A DNA stretch of 64,000 nucleotides from Flavobacterium sufflavum (GCF_004016525.1 NZ_SACJ01000007.1:124001-188000), one strand, 5' to 3'. Shown: positions 8,159 through 18,389, counted from the stretch's first letter. The notes: generated by a model from the letters alone, not told the origin. Made by a program: numbers and translations.

Positions 8159-10603
8159 ATGGTTACAGATTTTCTTGTAAATAAAAAGTTTAGCTTAGTT
8201 TGCTTATTTTGGTTTGTGGTATCAATTGGTTTTTTACAGGCTCAAGACAAAAAAACGCTTCCTGATGTTGAAAAAGTATATCTTCATACTGACAAATCAA
8301 TTTATTTTATAGGCGAAGATTTATGGTACAAGGCCTATAATGTGCGTGCCTACAACAATTTGCTTTTTGATAATAGCAATATTTTATATGTAGAATTAAT
8401 TTCGCCCGATTCTAAAATAATTAGCCGAAACAAGACCAATATAGAAATGGGTTTAGGCTCTGGCGATTTTCAATTGACGGATTCCATTGGTGTAAAACCT
8501 GGAGTTTATCAATTACGGGCTTATACCAATTGGAATAGAAATTTTGGTGATGATTTTGTATTCAAAAGGAATATTGAAATTATCGATGCTTTTGAGTCTC
8601 ATTCTAAAACCAATAAAACAGAAAATTATACCGTAGAAATGAAAACTACTGGAAGCGGATTGACTAAACAAAATGAGTTTACGGTAGATTTCTTTCCTGA
8701 AGGTGGTTCGCTTTTAGAAAACGTTGCGAGTATTGTAGGTTTCAAGGCTGTTGACAGTAGCGGAAAACCGATAAATGTCAAGGGCGATATTTTTGATTCC
8801 GATAACGAATTGATTACCTCTTTTTTAAGTCCTCATGATGGTATGGGAAAATTTCAAATTATGCCAATTGAGGGAAAAAAATATTACGCAAAAATTAAGA
8901 CGCTATCTGGGGAAGAATTACGTGTCGAACTTCCAGATGTTACTAAGCAAGGTTATTTATTAAATTTTAGGGTTTTTAAAGGTAAAAATATTGTAACCAT
9001 TAATACTAACGAAAAAACCTTGTTGCAAAATCCTAATGCGGTACTAACGGTTGTTTGCAAAGCAAAAGGGATTTCCTATTTAGAGAGTACACTTACACTA
9101 ACACAAACAGCCTTATCTTTTGAATTGGCAAAAGATAAAGCTCCCGAAGGCATAAGCCAAATAACATTATACGACAGCAATTCCAGGCCACAAAGTGAGC
9201 GATTGGTTTATATCGAAAAAGAACAGGATTTAGATGTACAGCTATCGGCTGACAAAGCAAGTTATAAGCCAAATGAAAAAGCGACTATAAACGTGAGTTC
9301 AAAATCAAAGGCCGGTGCTGTTAAATCGGCAAGTTTTTCATTGAGTGTAACCGATATGAATGGAGTTTTAGACGATAAGGATTATGGTACAACAATCAGT
9401 TCTTATTTTCTGATGGAATCGGATATTAGAGGTAAGGTGCATAATCCTTCCTATTATTTTGATGCTACTAATCAAAAACGTTTAGAACACTTAGATGACC
9501 TGCTTTTAACCCAAGGATGGCGTGACTTTTTATGGAAAACAATGCCAAAATTTAACGATACCATTAGCTATAAAACAGAAAAAGGGATTACAGTTTCGGG
9601 TAGGGTGAAGCAACTTCTTGGCGAAAAGGCATTAATCGGCAATAATATGACATTGGCTTTAATAAATAAAAAGCACATGAATATTTTTAACGCTACTACA
9701 GATTCTGATGGAGGTTTTAAATTTGAAAACATAATGTTTTCAGGAAAAACCAATATGTTTTTAAATTCCAGAAATTTAAAAGGAAAGTTTAGAGGCGAAA
9801 TAGTATTAGATCCTATTGAACAAAATCCACCTGCTGTTTCTTTTCAAAATGAACCAATTAATTGGACAGCAACCACAAAGACAATAGTTCAAAATGTATT
9901 TAAGAAATTTACAGCTTTTGGAATAAAGCCTGAAAATGTTTTAAACGAAGTTAAAATTGTTGCTAAAAAGAAAAACCAAGCACCCATTTTCTATGGAATT
10001 CCGGACAATAGCTATGCTCCAGATGAAAGCGTTACTACATTTATCGATATTTTTGATATGATTGTCCAAAAGCTTCCAGGCGTCATTTCTGATGGTGATT
10101 CAGTTCGTTTTCAGCGTTTTGATGGAGAACCACTTTTTTTATTAAATGGTAATACCGCGTTTAAGACCGAAATTGACTTTATTCAACCAAGTGATGTTGA
10201 AAAAATAGATGCAGTAAAAGGAGCATCAGCAACATTGTATTATGGATCATCAGCGGCTAATGGTATTATTGCGGTTTATACAAAACCAGGAACAAAACCA
10301 GCTGAAAAAGGAGGTTTTCATGCTATTAAAAAAGAAATAGACGGTTTTTATACAGCACGTGTTTTTTATACGCTAAATCCTGAAAAACCTAATTTGGAGT
10401 TGGATGATAAAGGAGCAGTAAGAAATACACTTTATTGGAATCCTTATGTGCATCCCGATAAAACTGGTAATGCAACTGTAAATTATTACAATACCAAGGT
10501 GGAAACCAAAGTAAAAGTAGCCTTGGAAGGGATTACCGCAACTGGAATTCCCGTAGTTAAAAACACCTATTATACTATTAAAAAGCAAGATAATTTGAAA
10601 TAA
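8159..10603 (+). CDS. Macroglobulin-like protein with barrel-less TonB plug domain, array copy 1
   Basis: The function is not established. The protein (814 residues) has a signal peptide ending GFLQAQ and a macroglobulin MG2-like domain (KVYLHTDKSIYFIGEDLWYKAYN). A linker and a domain with FFPEGGSLLENVASIVGFKA follow, then a second MG-like domain (QLSADKASYKPNEKATINV...SFSLSVTD) and a carboxypeptidase-regulatory-like domain. The TonB plug-like domain (about 9950-10310; KLPGVISDGDSVRF, PLFLLNGN, VKGASATLYYGSSAANGIIAVYTKP) is followed by a tail with NTLYWNPYVHPDKTGNATV. A receptor barrel would need 500 or more further residues and is absent. The start is set at ATG 8159, which aligns with copies 3 and 4; a GTG at 8132 is also in frame. 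A terminator and a decayed 3' end separate it from copy 2, so it is probably its own transcript. Confidence 0.85.
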   Translation: MVTDFLVNKKFSLVCLFWFVVSIGFLQAQDKKTLPDVEKVYLHTDKSIYFIGEDLWYKAYNVRAYNNLLFDNSNILYVELISPDSKIISRNKTNIEMGLGSGDFQLTDSIGVKPGVYQLRAYTNWNRNFGDDFVFKRNIEIIDAFESHSKTNKTENYTVEMKTTGSGLTKQNEFTVDFFPEGGSLLENVASIVGFKAVDSSGKPINVKGDIFDSDNELITSFLSPHDGMGKFQIMPIEGKKYYAKIKTLSGEELRVELPDVTKQGYLLNFRVFKGKNIVTINTNEKTLLQNPNAVLTVVCKAKGISYLESTLTLTQTALSFELAKDKAPEGISQITLYDSNSRPQSERLVYIEKEQDLDVQLSADKASYKPNEKATINVSSKSKAGAVKSASFSLSVTDMNGVLDDKDYGTTISSYFLMESDIRGKVHNPSYYFDATNQKRLEHLDDLLLTQGWRDFLWKTMPKFNDTISYKTEKGITVSGRVKQLLGEKALIGNNMTLALINKKHMNIFNATTDSDGGFKFENIMFSGKTNMFLNSRNLKGKFRGEIVLDPIEQNPPAVSFQNEPINWTATTKTIVQNVFKKFTAFGIKPENVLNEVKIVAKKKNQAPIFYGIPDNSYAPDESVTTFIDIFDMIVQKLPGVISDGDSVRFQRFDGEPLFLLNGNTAFKTEIDFIQPSDVEKIDAVKGASATLYYGSSAANGIIAVYTKPGTKPAEKGGFHAIKKEIDGFYTARVFYTLNPEKPNLELDDKGAVRNTLYWNPYVHPDKTGNATVNYYNTKVETKVKVALEGITATGIPVVKNTYYTIKKQDNLK

Positions 10604-10637
10604 GAATTAAGCTTTGTTATGATGCTAAATAGCTGTA

Positions 10638-10679
10638 TTTAAGAACACTTATTATATCATTAAAAAGCTAATAAAATAG
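10638..10679 (+). pseudogene. Decayed C-terminal end of an array paralogue
   Basis: Translation gives FKNTYYIIKKLIK followed by TAG. The intact copies end VVKNTYYTIKKQDNLK (copy 1) and VVKNTYYTIKNNQ (copy 2). The match lies just past the stop of copy 1 and is too short and out of context to be a gene. It is best read as the 3' remnant of a deleted tandem copy. Confidence 0.6.
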
Positions 10680-10689
10680 AATTATCAAG

Positions 10690-10741
10690 CCGCTGGAAAG
10701 TGCAAAAGTCTTTTGATTTTGCTTTTTTAGCGGTTTTTTTT
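10690..10741 (+). terminator. Terminator after array copy 1
   Basis: Outer stem CCGCT/AGCGG and inner stem GCAAAA/TTTTGC are separated by small bulges, with a run of at least seven T directly after. Confidence 0.75.
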
Positions 10742-10969
10742 ATGTGATCCTAAACACAAATTCAATTTAGTTCAATCATTATGCTAATGCACAATATTTT
10801 TTTATGATTTACTACAGTTGGTATGTAATGTTGTCAAAATAAATTATTTACTCTGTTTTAAATTAACATTTTTTTTGTAATGTTTGGCTTAATAATTGCG
10901 ATATGATTTATTAGGAATTTTACATAGCTTGATTGTTTTTTAATTGTGAAATATAAATTTAGATTCTAT

Positions 10970-13375
10970 ATGGTTAAAGTTTTTATAAGGAGTAAAAATT
11001 GCAGTTTAGTTTGTGTTTTTTGGTCTATATTATCATCTGTTTTTTTACAGGCACAAGACAAAAAAAATATTTCTGATATAGAGAAAGTCTATCTTCATAC
11101 CGATCGATCAACTTATTTTGTTGGTGAAGATTTATGGTATAAAGCCTATAATGTCAGTGCTTCTAATAACTTGCTTTTCGATAATAGCAATATTTTATAC
11201 GTAGAATTAATTTCACCCGATTCTAAAATAATTGTCCGAAATAAGACCAATTTAGAAATGGGATTGGGTCATGGCGATTTTCAATTACAGGATTCTCTTG
11301 GAGTAAAATCTGGAGTTTACCAATTACGAGCTTATACCAATTGGAACAGGAATTTTGGTGATGATTTTGTATTCAAAAAAGATATTGAAATTATAGATGT
11401 TTTTGAATCGAATATTAAACCCAATCTAAATCAAAGTAAAGTTTCGGAAAGTAAAATCATAAAAAAGACTACTCCAATACAAAACACATTTCGCGTTGAT
11501 TTTTTCCCTGAAGGCGGTTCGCTTCTAGAGAATGTGGCCAGTGTTGTAGGTTTTAAAGCGGTTGATATTAACGGAAAACCTATCGAAGTCAAGGGTGAAA
11601 TTTACGATTCTGATAACGAATTGGTTACAACTTTTGAAAGTGTTCACGATGGTATGGGAAAATTTCAAATTCTACTAATTGAAGGAAAAAAATATTATGC
11701 AAAAATTAAAATTTTATCAGGGGAAGAATTACGAGTAGAACTCCCCAGAATAGTTAAACAAGGTTATTTATTAAGTTTTAGAACATTTAAAGGTAAAAAC
11801 ATTGTAAGTATTAATACAAACGAAGCCACTTTAGCACAAAATCCTAATGCAGTATTAACAGTTGTATGTAAAGTCAGAGGGATTCCCTATTTAGAAAGTT
11901 CACAAATGCTTACTGAAACCACATTGTCTTTCGAATTGCCAAAAGACAAAACTCCCGAAGGAATAAGCCAAATCACATTATTTGATAACAACAATAAACC
12001 GCAAAGTGAGCGATTAATTTATATCGAAAAGGAACACGATTTAGAGGTTGAACTTGTAACGGATAAATTAAATTATCAGCCAAATGAAAAGACTATTATT
12101 GATATTAGGTCTAAATCAAAGGCTGGTGATCCAAAATCAGCCAGTTTTTCACTAAGTGTAACGGATATAAATGGTGTAGAAGATGAGAATTTAGATTCAA
12201 ATATTTGTTCTTATTTCCTGATGGAATCTGATATTCGTGGAAAAGTCTATCATCCGGGCTATTATTTTAATAAAAACAATCTAAAGCGATTAGAGCATTT
12301 AGATAATTTATTATTGACTCAAGGTTGGCGTGATTTTGTGTGGAAAACTTTACTAACTCCTAAAACCGAATTTAAAGTAGAAAAAGACATCACCATTTCT
12401 GGAAAAGTTAAGCAAGTATTTGCTGATAAACCATTGGTGAATAATAATCTGACATTGGCATTAATGAGTAAAAAGAATCGTAATTTTTTCAGTACAACAA
12501 CAGATTCTATAGGTAGATTCGAATTTAAAAATTTAGTTTTTTCTGGAAAAACGAATATGTACTTAAATAGTGTAAATGAAAAAGGAAAATTTAGAGGCGA
12601 AATTGTTTTGGATTCTATTGAGCTAGCTCCAATGTTGGTTTCTTTTAAAAAAGAATCAATCGTCTTACAACAAGTAAATAATTCGTTTATTGAAAATGTA
12701 TTAAAGAAATTTACAGCTTTTGGAGTAAAACCCGAAAATGTTTTGAATGAAGTTGTAGTTAAAGCTAAGAATAAGTATTGGCAACCAGTCTATTATAAGA
12801 ATCCTTTTAGTACTTATACCCCTGATATAGTAACAAAAACATTAGTTTCTATTTGGGATGTATTGGAGATAGTTCCAGGTATCTGGGTTAAGGATAGGTT
12901 TGATAGGGATTTACGCGTAGTGGGTGAAAAGGATGTTCCAGTTATATTAATAAATGGTTATGGAGTTGAAAATCATGACTTAGATTATATTATGCCTAAT
13001 GAAATTGTAAAAATAGAGGTAGTAAGAGAACTAGGTGTACCTATAATTTCAATTTTTATAAATAGAAATTTGAATTATAAACCTAAAAAAGTTCCTGTTT
13101 ATACTGTTAAACAAGAAATAGAAGGTTTTTATTCCGCTCGAACTTTTTACTCTCCAGATCCGCAAAAGCCTAATTTAAAGTTAGATAATATAGCTGAGGT
13201 AAGAAATACTATTTATTGGAATCCTTATGTGCATCCTGATAAAACCGGAAATACGAGCGTGAATTATTATAATACTAAGGTTGAAACTAAAGTAAAAGTT
13301 AGTTTAGAAGGGATTACAGGCAGTGGTATTCCTGTGGTTAAGAACACTTATTATACTATTAAAAATAATCAATAA
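10970..13375 (+). CDS. Macroglobulin-like protein with barrel-less TonB plug domain, array copy 2
   Basis: The protein (801 residues) has the same order as copy 1: signal peptide ending SVFLQAQ, MG2-like KVYLHTDRSTYFVGEDLWYKAYN, FFPEGGSLLENVASVVGFKA, second MG-like domain, regulatory-like domain, plug-like domain, and a tail with NTIYWNPYVHPDKTGNTSV. Its plug (about 12750-13095) is of the second type: IWDVLEIVPGIWVKDRF, PVILINGYG, and a short end VRELGVPIISIFINR in place of the ATLYYG-type loop. It shares this type with copy 4. The start is ATG 10970 by alignment with the other copies; GTG 10946 is in frame. Copy 3 starts 12 bases after the stop, so copies 2 to 4 look like one operon. Confidence 0.84.
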   Translation: MVKVFIRSKNCSLVCVFWSILSSVFLQAQDKKNISDIEKVYLHTDRSTYFVGEDLWYKAYNVSASNNLLFDNSNILYVELISPDSKIIVRNKTNLEMGLGHGDFQLQDSLGVKSGVYQLRAYTNWNRNFGDDFVFKKDIEIIDVFESNIKPNLNQSKVSESKIIKKTTPIQNTFRVDFFPEGGSLLENVASVVGFKAVDINGKPIEVKGEIYDSDNELVTTFESVHDGMGKFQILLIEGKKYYAKIKILSGEELRVELPRIVKQGYLLSFRTFKGKNIVSINTNEATLAQNPNAVLTVVCKVRGIPYLESSQMLTETTLSFELPKDKTPEGISQITLFDNNNKPQSERLIYIEKEHDLEVELVTDKLNYQPNEKTIIDIRSKSKAGDPKSASFSLSVTDINGVEDENLDSNICSYFLMESDIRGKVYHPGYYFNKNNLKRLEHLDNLLLTQGWRDFVWKTLLTPKTEFKVEKDITISGKVKQVFADKPLVNNNLTLALMSKKNRNFFSTTTDSIGRFEFKNLVFSGKTNMYLNSVNEKGKFRGEIVLDSIELAPMLVSFKKESIVLQQVNNSFIENVLKKFTAFGVKPENVLNEVVVKAKNKYWQPVYYKNPFSTYTPDIVTKTLVSIWDVLEIVPGIWVKDRFDRDLRVVGEKDVPVILINGYGVENHDLDYIMPNEIVKIEVVRELGVPIISIFINRNLNYKPKKVPVYTVKQEIEGFYSARTFYSPDPQKPNLKLDNIAEVRNTIYWNPYVHPDKTGNTSVNYYNTKVETKVKVSLEGITGSGIPVVKNTYYTIKNNQ

Positions 13376-13387
13376 TTCAGCTTTTAT

Positions 13388-15847
13388 ATGATTGTAACTT
13401 TTTATAAAAATTGTTCTATTCTTTGTTTTTTATGCATTCTTTTAACGTTTGGTTTTTTGCAGGCACAAGATAAAAAATCAATTTCTGATATAGAAAAAGT
13501 CTATCTTCATACCGATCGATCAACTTATTTTGTTGGAGAAGATTTATGGTACAAAGCTTATAATGTAAGAGCTTCAAATAATTTACTTTTTGATAATAGT
13601 AACATATTATATGTAGAATTAATTTCACCCGATTCTAAAATAATTGCCAGAAACAAAACCAAATTAGAAATGGGTTTGGGGCATGGTGATTTTCAATTAC
13701 AGGATTCTTTGGGAGTAAAACCAGGAGTTTACCAATTAAGAGCTTATACCAATTGGAACAGGAATTTTGGAGAAGACTTTGTATTTAAAAAGAATATCGA
13801 AATTATAGATGTTTTTGAATCACATGACAAAACGAAAACACCTCAAAATATTTCTTTAGAAACTAAAACCACTAAAAAAGGAGAAACTACGCAAAACACA
13901 TTTCACATTGATTTTTTTCCTGAAGGAGGTTCTCTTTTAGAAAATGTGGCTAGTGTTGTGGGCTTCAAAGCTGTTGATATTAACGGAAATCCAATTGATA
14001 TTAAAGGTGAAATTTACGATTCGGATAACGAATTAGTAACTGCTTTTGAAAGTGTACACGACGGTATGGGAAAATTACAAATGTTGCCAACAGAAGCTAA
14101 GAAGTATTATGCCAAAATTAAAAGTTCAATCGGGGAAGAAATAAAAGTCGAGCTGCCAAATGTTCTCAAACAAGGTTATTTGTTAAGTTTTAGAACAATG
14201 AAAGGCAGGAATATTATTAGTATTAGTACCAACGAAGCCATTTTGGTACAAAATCCTAATCCATTGCTTACGGTAGTTTGCAAAGCCAAAGGAATTTCCT
14301 ATTTGGAAACTGCACAAACACTTACTGAAACAACTTTGTCTTTTGAATTGCCAAAAGACAAAACTCCCGAAGGAATAAGCCAAATCACATTATTTGATTG
14401 CAACAATAAACCGCAAAGTGAACGCTTGATTTTTATTGAAAAAGAACAGGATTTAGACATTCAACTCTTAACAGATAAACCAAGTTATCAGCCTAATGAA
14501 AAAGCAATAGTAAGTGTTTCTTCCAAATCGAAAACTGGAGCAGCAAAATCTGCTAGTTTTTCGTTGAGTGTAACTGATATGAATAGGCAAGTGGAAGAGA
14601 AAGATTTTAACTCGAACATTTGTTCCTATTTCCTGATGGAATCAGACATTCGTGGCAAAGTATATCATCCGGGCTATTATTTTGATAAAACTAATCCAAA
14701 AAGATTAGAGCATTTAGACAATTTACTTTTAACCCAAGGTTGGCGTGATTTTGTATGGAAAACAATGTCAAAAGTTGAGGAAACTAATCCTTACAAAGTA
14801 GAAAAAGGCATCACCATATCAGGCAGAGTGAAACAACTTTTTGCTGATAAGCCATTGGTGAATAATAATATTACATTGGCCTTGATGAGTAAAAAGAAAC
14901 ATAATATTTTTAATGCCACTACCGATTCTATTGGTCGATTTCAATTTGAAAACTTGCTGTTTTCCGGAAAAACGAATATGTATTTGAATACCAGAGATGA
15001 GAAAGGAAAATTCAGAGGCGAAATTGTTTTGGATTCGATTGAACTAGCTCCAATTCCTGTTAAATTAAAAAAAGAACTAATTGTTTTGCCTGAAACAAAT
15101 GAGGTTGCAGAAAATGTGTTCAAGAAATTTATCGCTTTTGGTGTAAAACCGGAGAATATTTTGAAAGAAGTTCTTGTTACGGCTACTACTAAAAAGAAAG
15201 ATGATATAGTTGCAAACTATGGGAATTATGGATTTGCAGACAAAAGTTATATTGCAGATGAAGATACACATTTATTTATTAATATTTATGAACTCATTCA
15301 ACAAAAGATTCCAGGTACTATTAGCGATGGCGGTAGTTCAGTTCGTTTTACACGTTATGAAGAGGGACCTATTTTTATAGTAGATGGTCGTCGGATTTAT
15401 CCAGATGAACAATCATCTTGGGTAGACGTTATTAATCCTTCTGATGTCGTAAAAATAGATGTAATTACTGGAGCACAAGCAACATTATTTTTTGGAGAAG
15501 AAGGAGAAAAAGGTATTATTGCAATTTACACCAAACCAAATACAGGAAACAAACCCAAAAAAGATCCTTTTCAATCCATTAAACAGGAAATAGAAGGTTT
15601 TTATACTGCACGAGTTTTTTACTCTCCAGATCCAGAAAAACCTGATGTAGAATTAGATAAAAAAGCCGCAGTTAGAAACACTATTTATTGGAATCCGTAT
15701 GTTCATCCCGATAAAACAGGAAATACTAGTTTAAATTATTACAACACCAAGGTGGAAACCAAAGTAAAAGTAGCCTTGGAAGGAATTACCGCTACTGGAA
15801 TTCCTGTAGTTAAAAACACTTATTATACCATTAAACATAATCAATAA
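13388..15847 (+). CDS. Macroglobulin-like protein with barrel-less TonB plug domain, array copy 3
   Basis: The protein (819 residues) has a signal peptide ending FGFLQAQ and the same domain series as its neighbours. The plug-like part (about 15170-15550) is of the first type, like copy 1: LIQQKIPGTISDGGSSVRF, PIFIVDGR, and GAQATLFFGEEGEKGIIAIYTKP. The tail has NTIYWNPYVHPDKTGNTSL and ends NTYYTIKHNQ. The segment 14402-14752 differs from copy 4 at one base in 351, while flanking parts differ freely, which points to recent gene conversion. Spacers of 12 bases on both sides support an operon with copies 2 and 4. The role is unknown; the predicted location is periplasm or outer-membrane surface. 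Confidence 0.85.
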   Translation: MIVTFYKNCSILCFLCILLTFGFLQAQDKKSISDIEKVYLHTDRSTYFVGEDLWYKAYNVRASNNLLFDNSNILYVELISPDSKIIARNKTKLEMGLGHGDFQLQDSLGVKPGVYQLRAYTNWNRNFGEDFVFKKNIEIIDVFESHDKTKTPQNISLETKTTKKGETTQNTFHIDFFPEGGSLLENVASVVGFKAVDINGNPIDIKGEIYDSDNELVTAFESVHDGMGKLQMLPTEAKKYYAKIKSSIGEEIKVELPNVLKQGYLLSFRTMKGRNIISISTNEAILVQNPNPLLTVVCKAKGISYLETAQTLTETTLSFELPKDKTPEGISQITLFDCNNKPQSERLIFIEKEQDLDIQLLTDKPSYQPNEKAIVSVSSKSKTGAAKSASFSLSVTDMNRQVEEKDFNSNICSYFLMESDIRGKVYHPGYYFDKTNPKRLEHLDNLLLTQGWRDFVWKTMSKVEETNPYKVEKGITISGRVKQLFADKPLVNNNITLALMSKKKHNIFNATTDSIGRFQFENLLFSGKTNMYLNTRDEKGKFRGEIVLDSIELAPIPVKLKKELIVLPETNEVAENVFKKFIAFGVKPENILKEVLVTATTKKKDDIVANYGNYGFADKSYIADEDTHLFINIYELIQQKIPGTISDGGSSVRFTRYEEGPIFIVDGRRIYPDEQSSWVDVINPSDVVKIDVITGAQATLFFGEEGEKGIIAIYTKPNTGNKPKKDPFQSIKQEIEGFYTARVFYSPDPEKPDVELDKKAAVRNTIYWNPYVHPDKTGNTSLNYYNTKVETKVKVALEGITATGIPVVKNTYYTIKHNQ

Positions 15848-15859
15848 ATAAGTTTCTAT

Positions 15860-18337
15860 ATGGTTCCAACTTTTGATAAATATTGTAGTTTGACTTGTTT
15901 TTTATTCTTGTACTTATCATCTGTTTTTTTACAGGCACAAGACAAAAAAAATATTTCTGATATTGAGAAAGTCTATCTTCATACCGACCGATCAACTTAT
16001 TTTATTGGTGAAGATTTATGGTACAAAGCCTATAATGTACGAGCTTCTAATAATCTGCTTTTTGATAATAGTAATATTTTATATGTAGAATTAATCTCTG
16101 CCGATTCTAAAATAATTGCCCGAAATAAAACCAATTTAGAAATGGGCTTAGGTTATGGTGATTTTCAATTAAAGGATTCTCTTGGCGTAAAACCCGGGAC
16201 TTATCAATTAAGAGCTTACACCAATTGGAACCGGAATTTTGGAGAAGACTTTGTCTTCAAAAAGAATATTGAAATTATTGATGTTTTTGAATTACATGAT
16301 AAGCTAAAAACATTACAAAAGACTCCTTTAGAAACTAAAATCGCTAAAAAAGAAGCCACTATATCAAATACATTTCGTGTTGATTTCTTTCCAGAAGGAG
16401 GTTCACTTATAGAAAATGTGGCTAGTATAGTTGGTTTTAAAGCGATTGATAACAACGGAAAACCAATTGATTGTAAAGGCGAAATTTACGATTCTGATAA
16501 CGAATTAGTCACTGCTTTTGAAAGTGTTCACGACGGCATGGGGAAATTGCAAATGTTACCAATGGAAGGGAAAAAATATTATGCCAAAATTAAAGCTTCA
16601 ACAGGAGATGAACTTCGTCAAGATCTTCCCAATGTTCTCAAGCAAGGTTATTTATTAAGTTTTAGAACAATAAAAGGGCGCAATATTGTAAGTATCAATA
16701 CCAATCAGGCTACTTTACAATTAAATCCTAATCCATTGCTTACGGTAGTTTGCAAAGCCAAAGGAATTTCCTACTTGGAAACTACACAAACATTTTCCGA
16801 AACAACTTTGTCTTTTGAATTGCCAAAAGACAAAACTCCCGATGGAATAAGCCAAATCACATTATTTGATAACAACAATAAACCGCAAAGTGAACGCTTG
16901 ATTTTTATTGAAAAAGAACAGGATTTAGACATTCAACTCTTAACAGATAAACCAAGTTATCAGCCTAATGAAAAAGCAATAGTAAGTGTTTCTTCCAAAT
17001 CGAAAACTGGAGCAGCAAAATCTGCTAGTTTTTCGTTGAGTGTAACTGATATGAATGGGCAAGTGGAAGAGAAAGATTTTAACTCGAACATTTGTTCCTA
17101 TTTCCTGATGGAATCAGACATTCGTGGCAAAGTATATCATCCGGGCTATTATTTTGATAAAACTAATCCAAAAAGATTAGAGCATTTAGACAATTTACTT
17201 TTAACCCAAGGTTGGCGTGATTTTCTATGGAAGACAATACCAAAATCAGATGTTAAGGTTAGTTATAAAACAGAAAAAGGAATTACAATATCGGGTAGGG
17301 TAAAACAAGTTTTTGCAGATAAACCATTGATAAATAATAATATCACATTGGCTTTGATGAGTAAAAAAAATCGAAATATTTTTAGTACTGTTACCGATTC
17401 CATTGGTCGATTTCAATTTGAAAACTTGATGTTTTCAGGAAAAACGAATATGTATTTGAATACCAGAGACGAAAAAGGAAAGTTTAGAGGTGAAATAGTT
17501 TTGGATTCTATTGAACTAGCTCCAATGGCTGTATTGTTAAAAAAAGAATGGGTAGATTTGGTTGGAACAACTAATTCACTTGCCGATAATGTGTTGAAGA
17601 AATTTACCGCTTTTGGAGTAAAGCCAGAGAATGTTTTGAAAGAAGTTTTAATTAAATCCAAAAATAAATTTGTCCGACCAGTATTTTATGGAGTTGTTGA
17701 CTATAGTTATATAGCTGATAAAAACACTAAAACATTAGCTACTATTTATGATGTTTTAGATAAAGTTCCAGGTGTTTTAGTTGTTGATAGAGCGGTTAGT
17801 GTTTTAGGTGCTCGTGCTATGGGTGTACGTGACGAAACACCGCAAGGTGAACCTATACCTGACAAAAGACCGCTAATTTTAATAGATGGTAGTCCAATGA
17901 TAGATCCTAGTCAATTAGCTTGGATTTTGCCTACTGAAGTCGAAAAAATAGATGTAATACAAAGTTCAATTGTTAAAGATTTATTTATATTAGAAAAAGA
18001 ATCAGATGGTAGTGTTATTTCTATTTTTACAAATGGAAACATAAAAAAACCGCCAAGAACTAACTTACAATCAATTAAACAAGAAATAGAAGGTTTTTAT
18101 ACTGTCCGTATTTTTTATTCGCCAGATCCTGAAAAGCCAGATGTAGAATTAGATAAAAAAGCTGCAGTAAGAAACACGATTTATTGGAATCCTTATGTGC
18201 ATCCAGACAAAACGAGTAATGCAACTTTGAATTATTACAACACCAAGGTGGAAACCAAAGTAAAAGTAGCTTTAGAAGGAATTACAGGGAATGGTATTCC
18301 TGTGGTTAGGAATGTTTATTATGACATTAAGAAATAA
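15860..18337 (+). CDS. Macroglobulin-like protein with barrel-less TonB plug domain, array copy 4
   Basis: The protein (825 residues) has a signal peptide ending SVFLQAQ, MG2-like KVYLHTDRSTYFIGEDLWYKAYN, FFPEGGSLIENVASIVGFKA, the second MG-like domain shared almost exactly with copy 3, a regulatory-like domain and a plug-like domain (about 17640-18045). The plug is of the second type (IYDVLDKVPGVLVVDRA, PLILIDGSP, then SDGSVISIFTNG), like copy 2 but with an added segment around ARAMGVRDETPQGEPIPDKR. The tail keeps NTIYWNPYVHPDKTSNATL and ends VVRNVYYDIKK. The first gene of unrelated type follows after 52 bases. It has no barrel, as in the other copies. Confidence 0.85.
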   Translation: MVPTFDKYCSLTCFLFLYLSSVFLQAQDKKNISDIEKVYLHTDRSTYFIGEDLWYKAYNVRASNNLLFDNSNILYVELISADSKIIARNKTNLEMGLGYGDFQLKDSLGVKPGTYQLRAYTNWNRNFGEDFVFKKNIEIIDVFELHDKLKTLQKTPLETKIAKKEATISNTFRVDFFPEGGSLIENVASIVGFKAIDNNGKPIDCKGEIYDSDNELVTAFESVHDGMGKLQMLPMEGKKYYAKIKASTGDELRQDLPNVLKQGYLLSFRTIKGRNIVSINTNQATLQLNPNPLLTVVCKAKGISYLETTQTFSETTLSFELPKDKTPDGISQITLFDNNNKPQSERLIFIEKEQDLDIQLLTDKPSYQPNEKAIVSVSSKSKTGAAKSASFSLSVTDMNGQVEEKDFNSNICSYFLMESDIRGKVYHPGYYFDKTNPKRLEHLDNLLLTQGWRDFLWKTIPKSDVKVSYKTEKGITISGRVKQVFADKPLINNNITLALMSKKNRNIFSTVTDSIGRFQFENLMFSGKTNMYLNTRDEKGKFRGEIVLDSIELAPMAVLLKKEWVDLVGTTNSLADNVLKKFTAFGVKPENVLKEVLIKSKNKFVRPVFYGVVDYSYIADKNTKTLATIYDVLDKVPGVLVVDRAVSVLGARAMGVRDETPQGEPIPDKRPLILIDGSPMIDPSQLAWILPTEVEKIDVIQSSIVKDLFILEKESDGSVISIFTNGNIKKPPRTNLQSIKQEIEGFYTVRIFYSPDPEKPDVELDKKAAVRNTIYWNPYVHPDKTSNATLNYYNTKVETKVKVALEGITGNGIPVVRNVYYDIKK

Positions 18338-18389
18338 TAGAAAGGAAAATATTTATAGGAGATTCATTATGTAAAAAGAATTTATAAAA

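Larger units (their letters stand above)
10604..10969 (+). other. Spacer between array copies 1 and 2
   Basis: The 366 bases hold a decayed C-terminus of the same family (10638-10679), a terminator (10690-10741) and an AT-rich stretch that must contain the promoter of copy 2. A TTTG at about 10886-10889 and the TATGATTT about 15 bases later are the closest promoter-like pair, but neither fits well. No intact gene is present. Confidence 0.55.
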
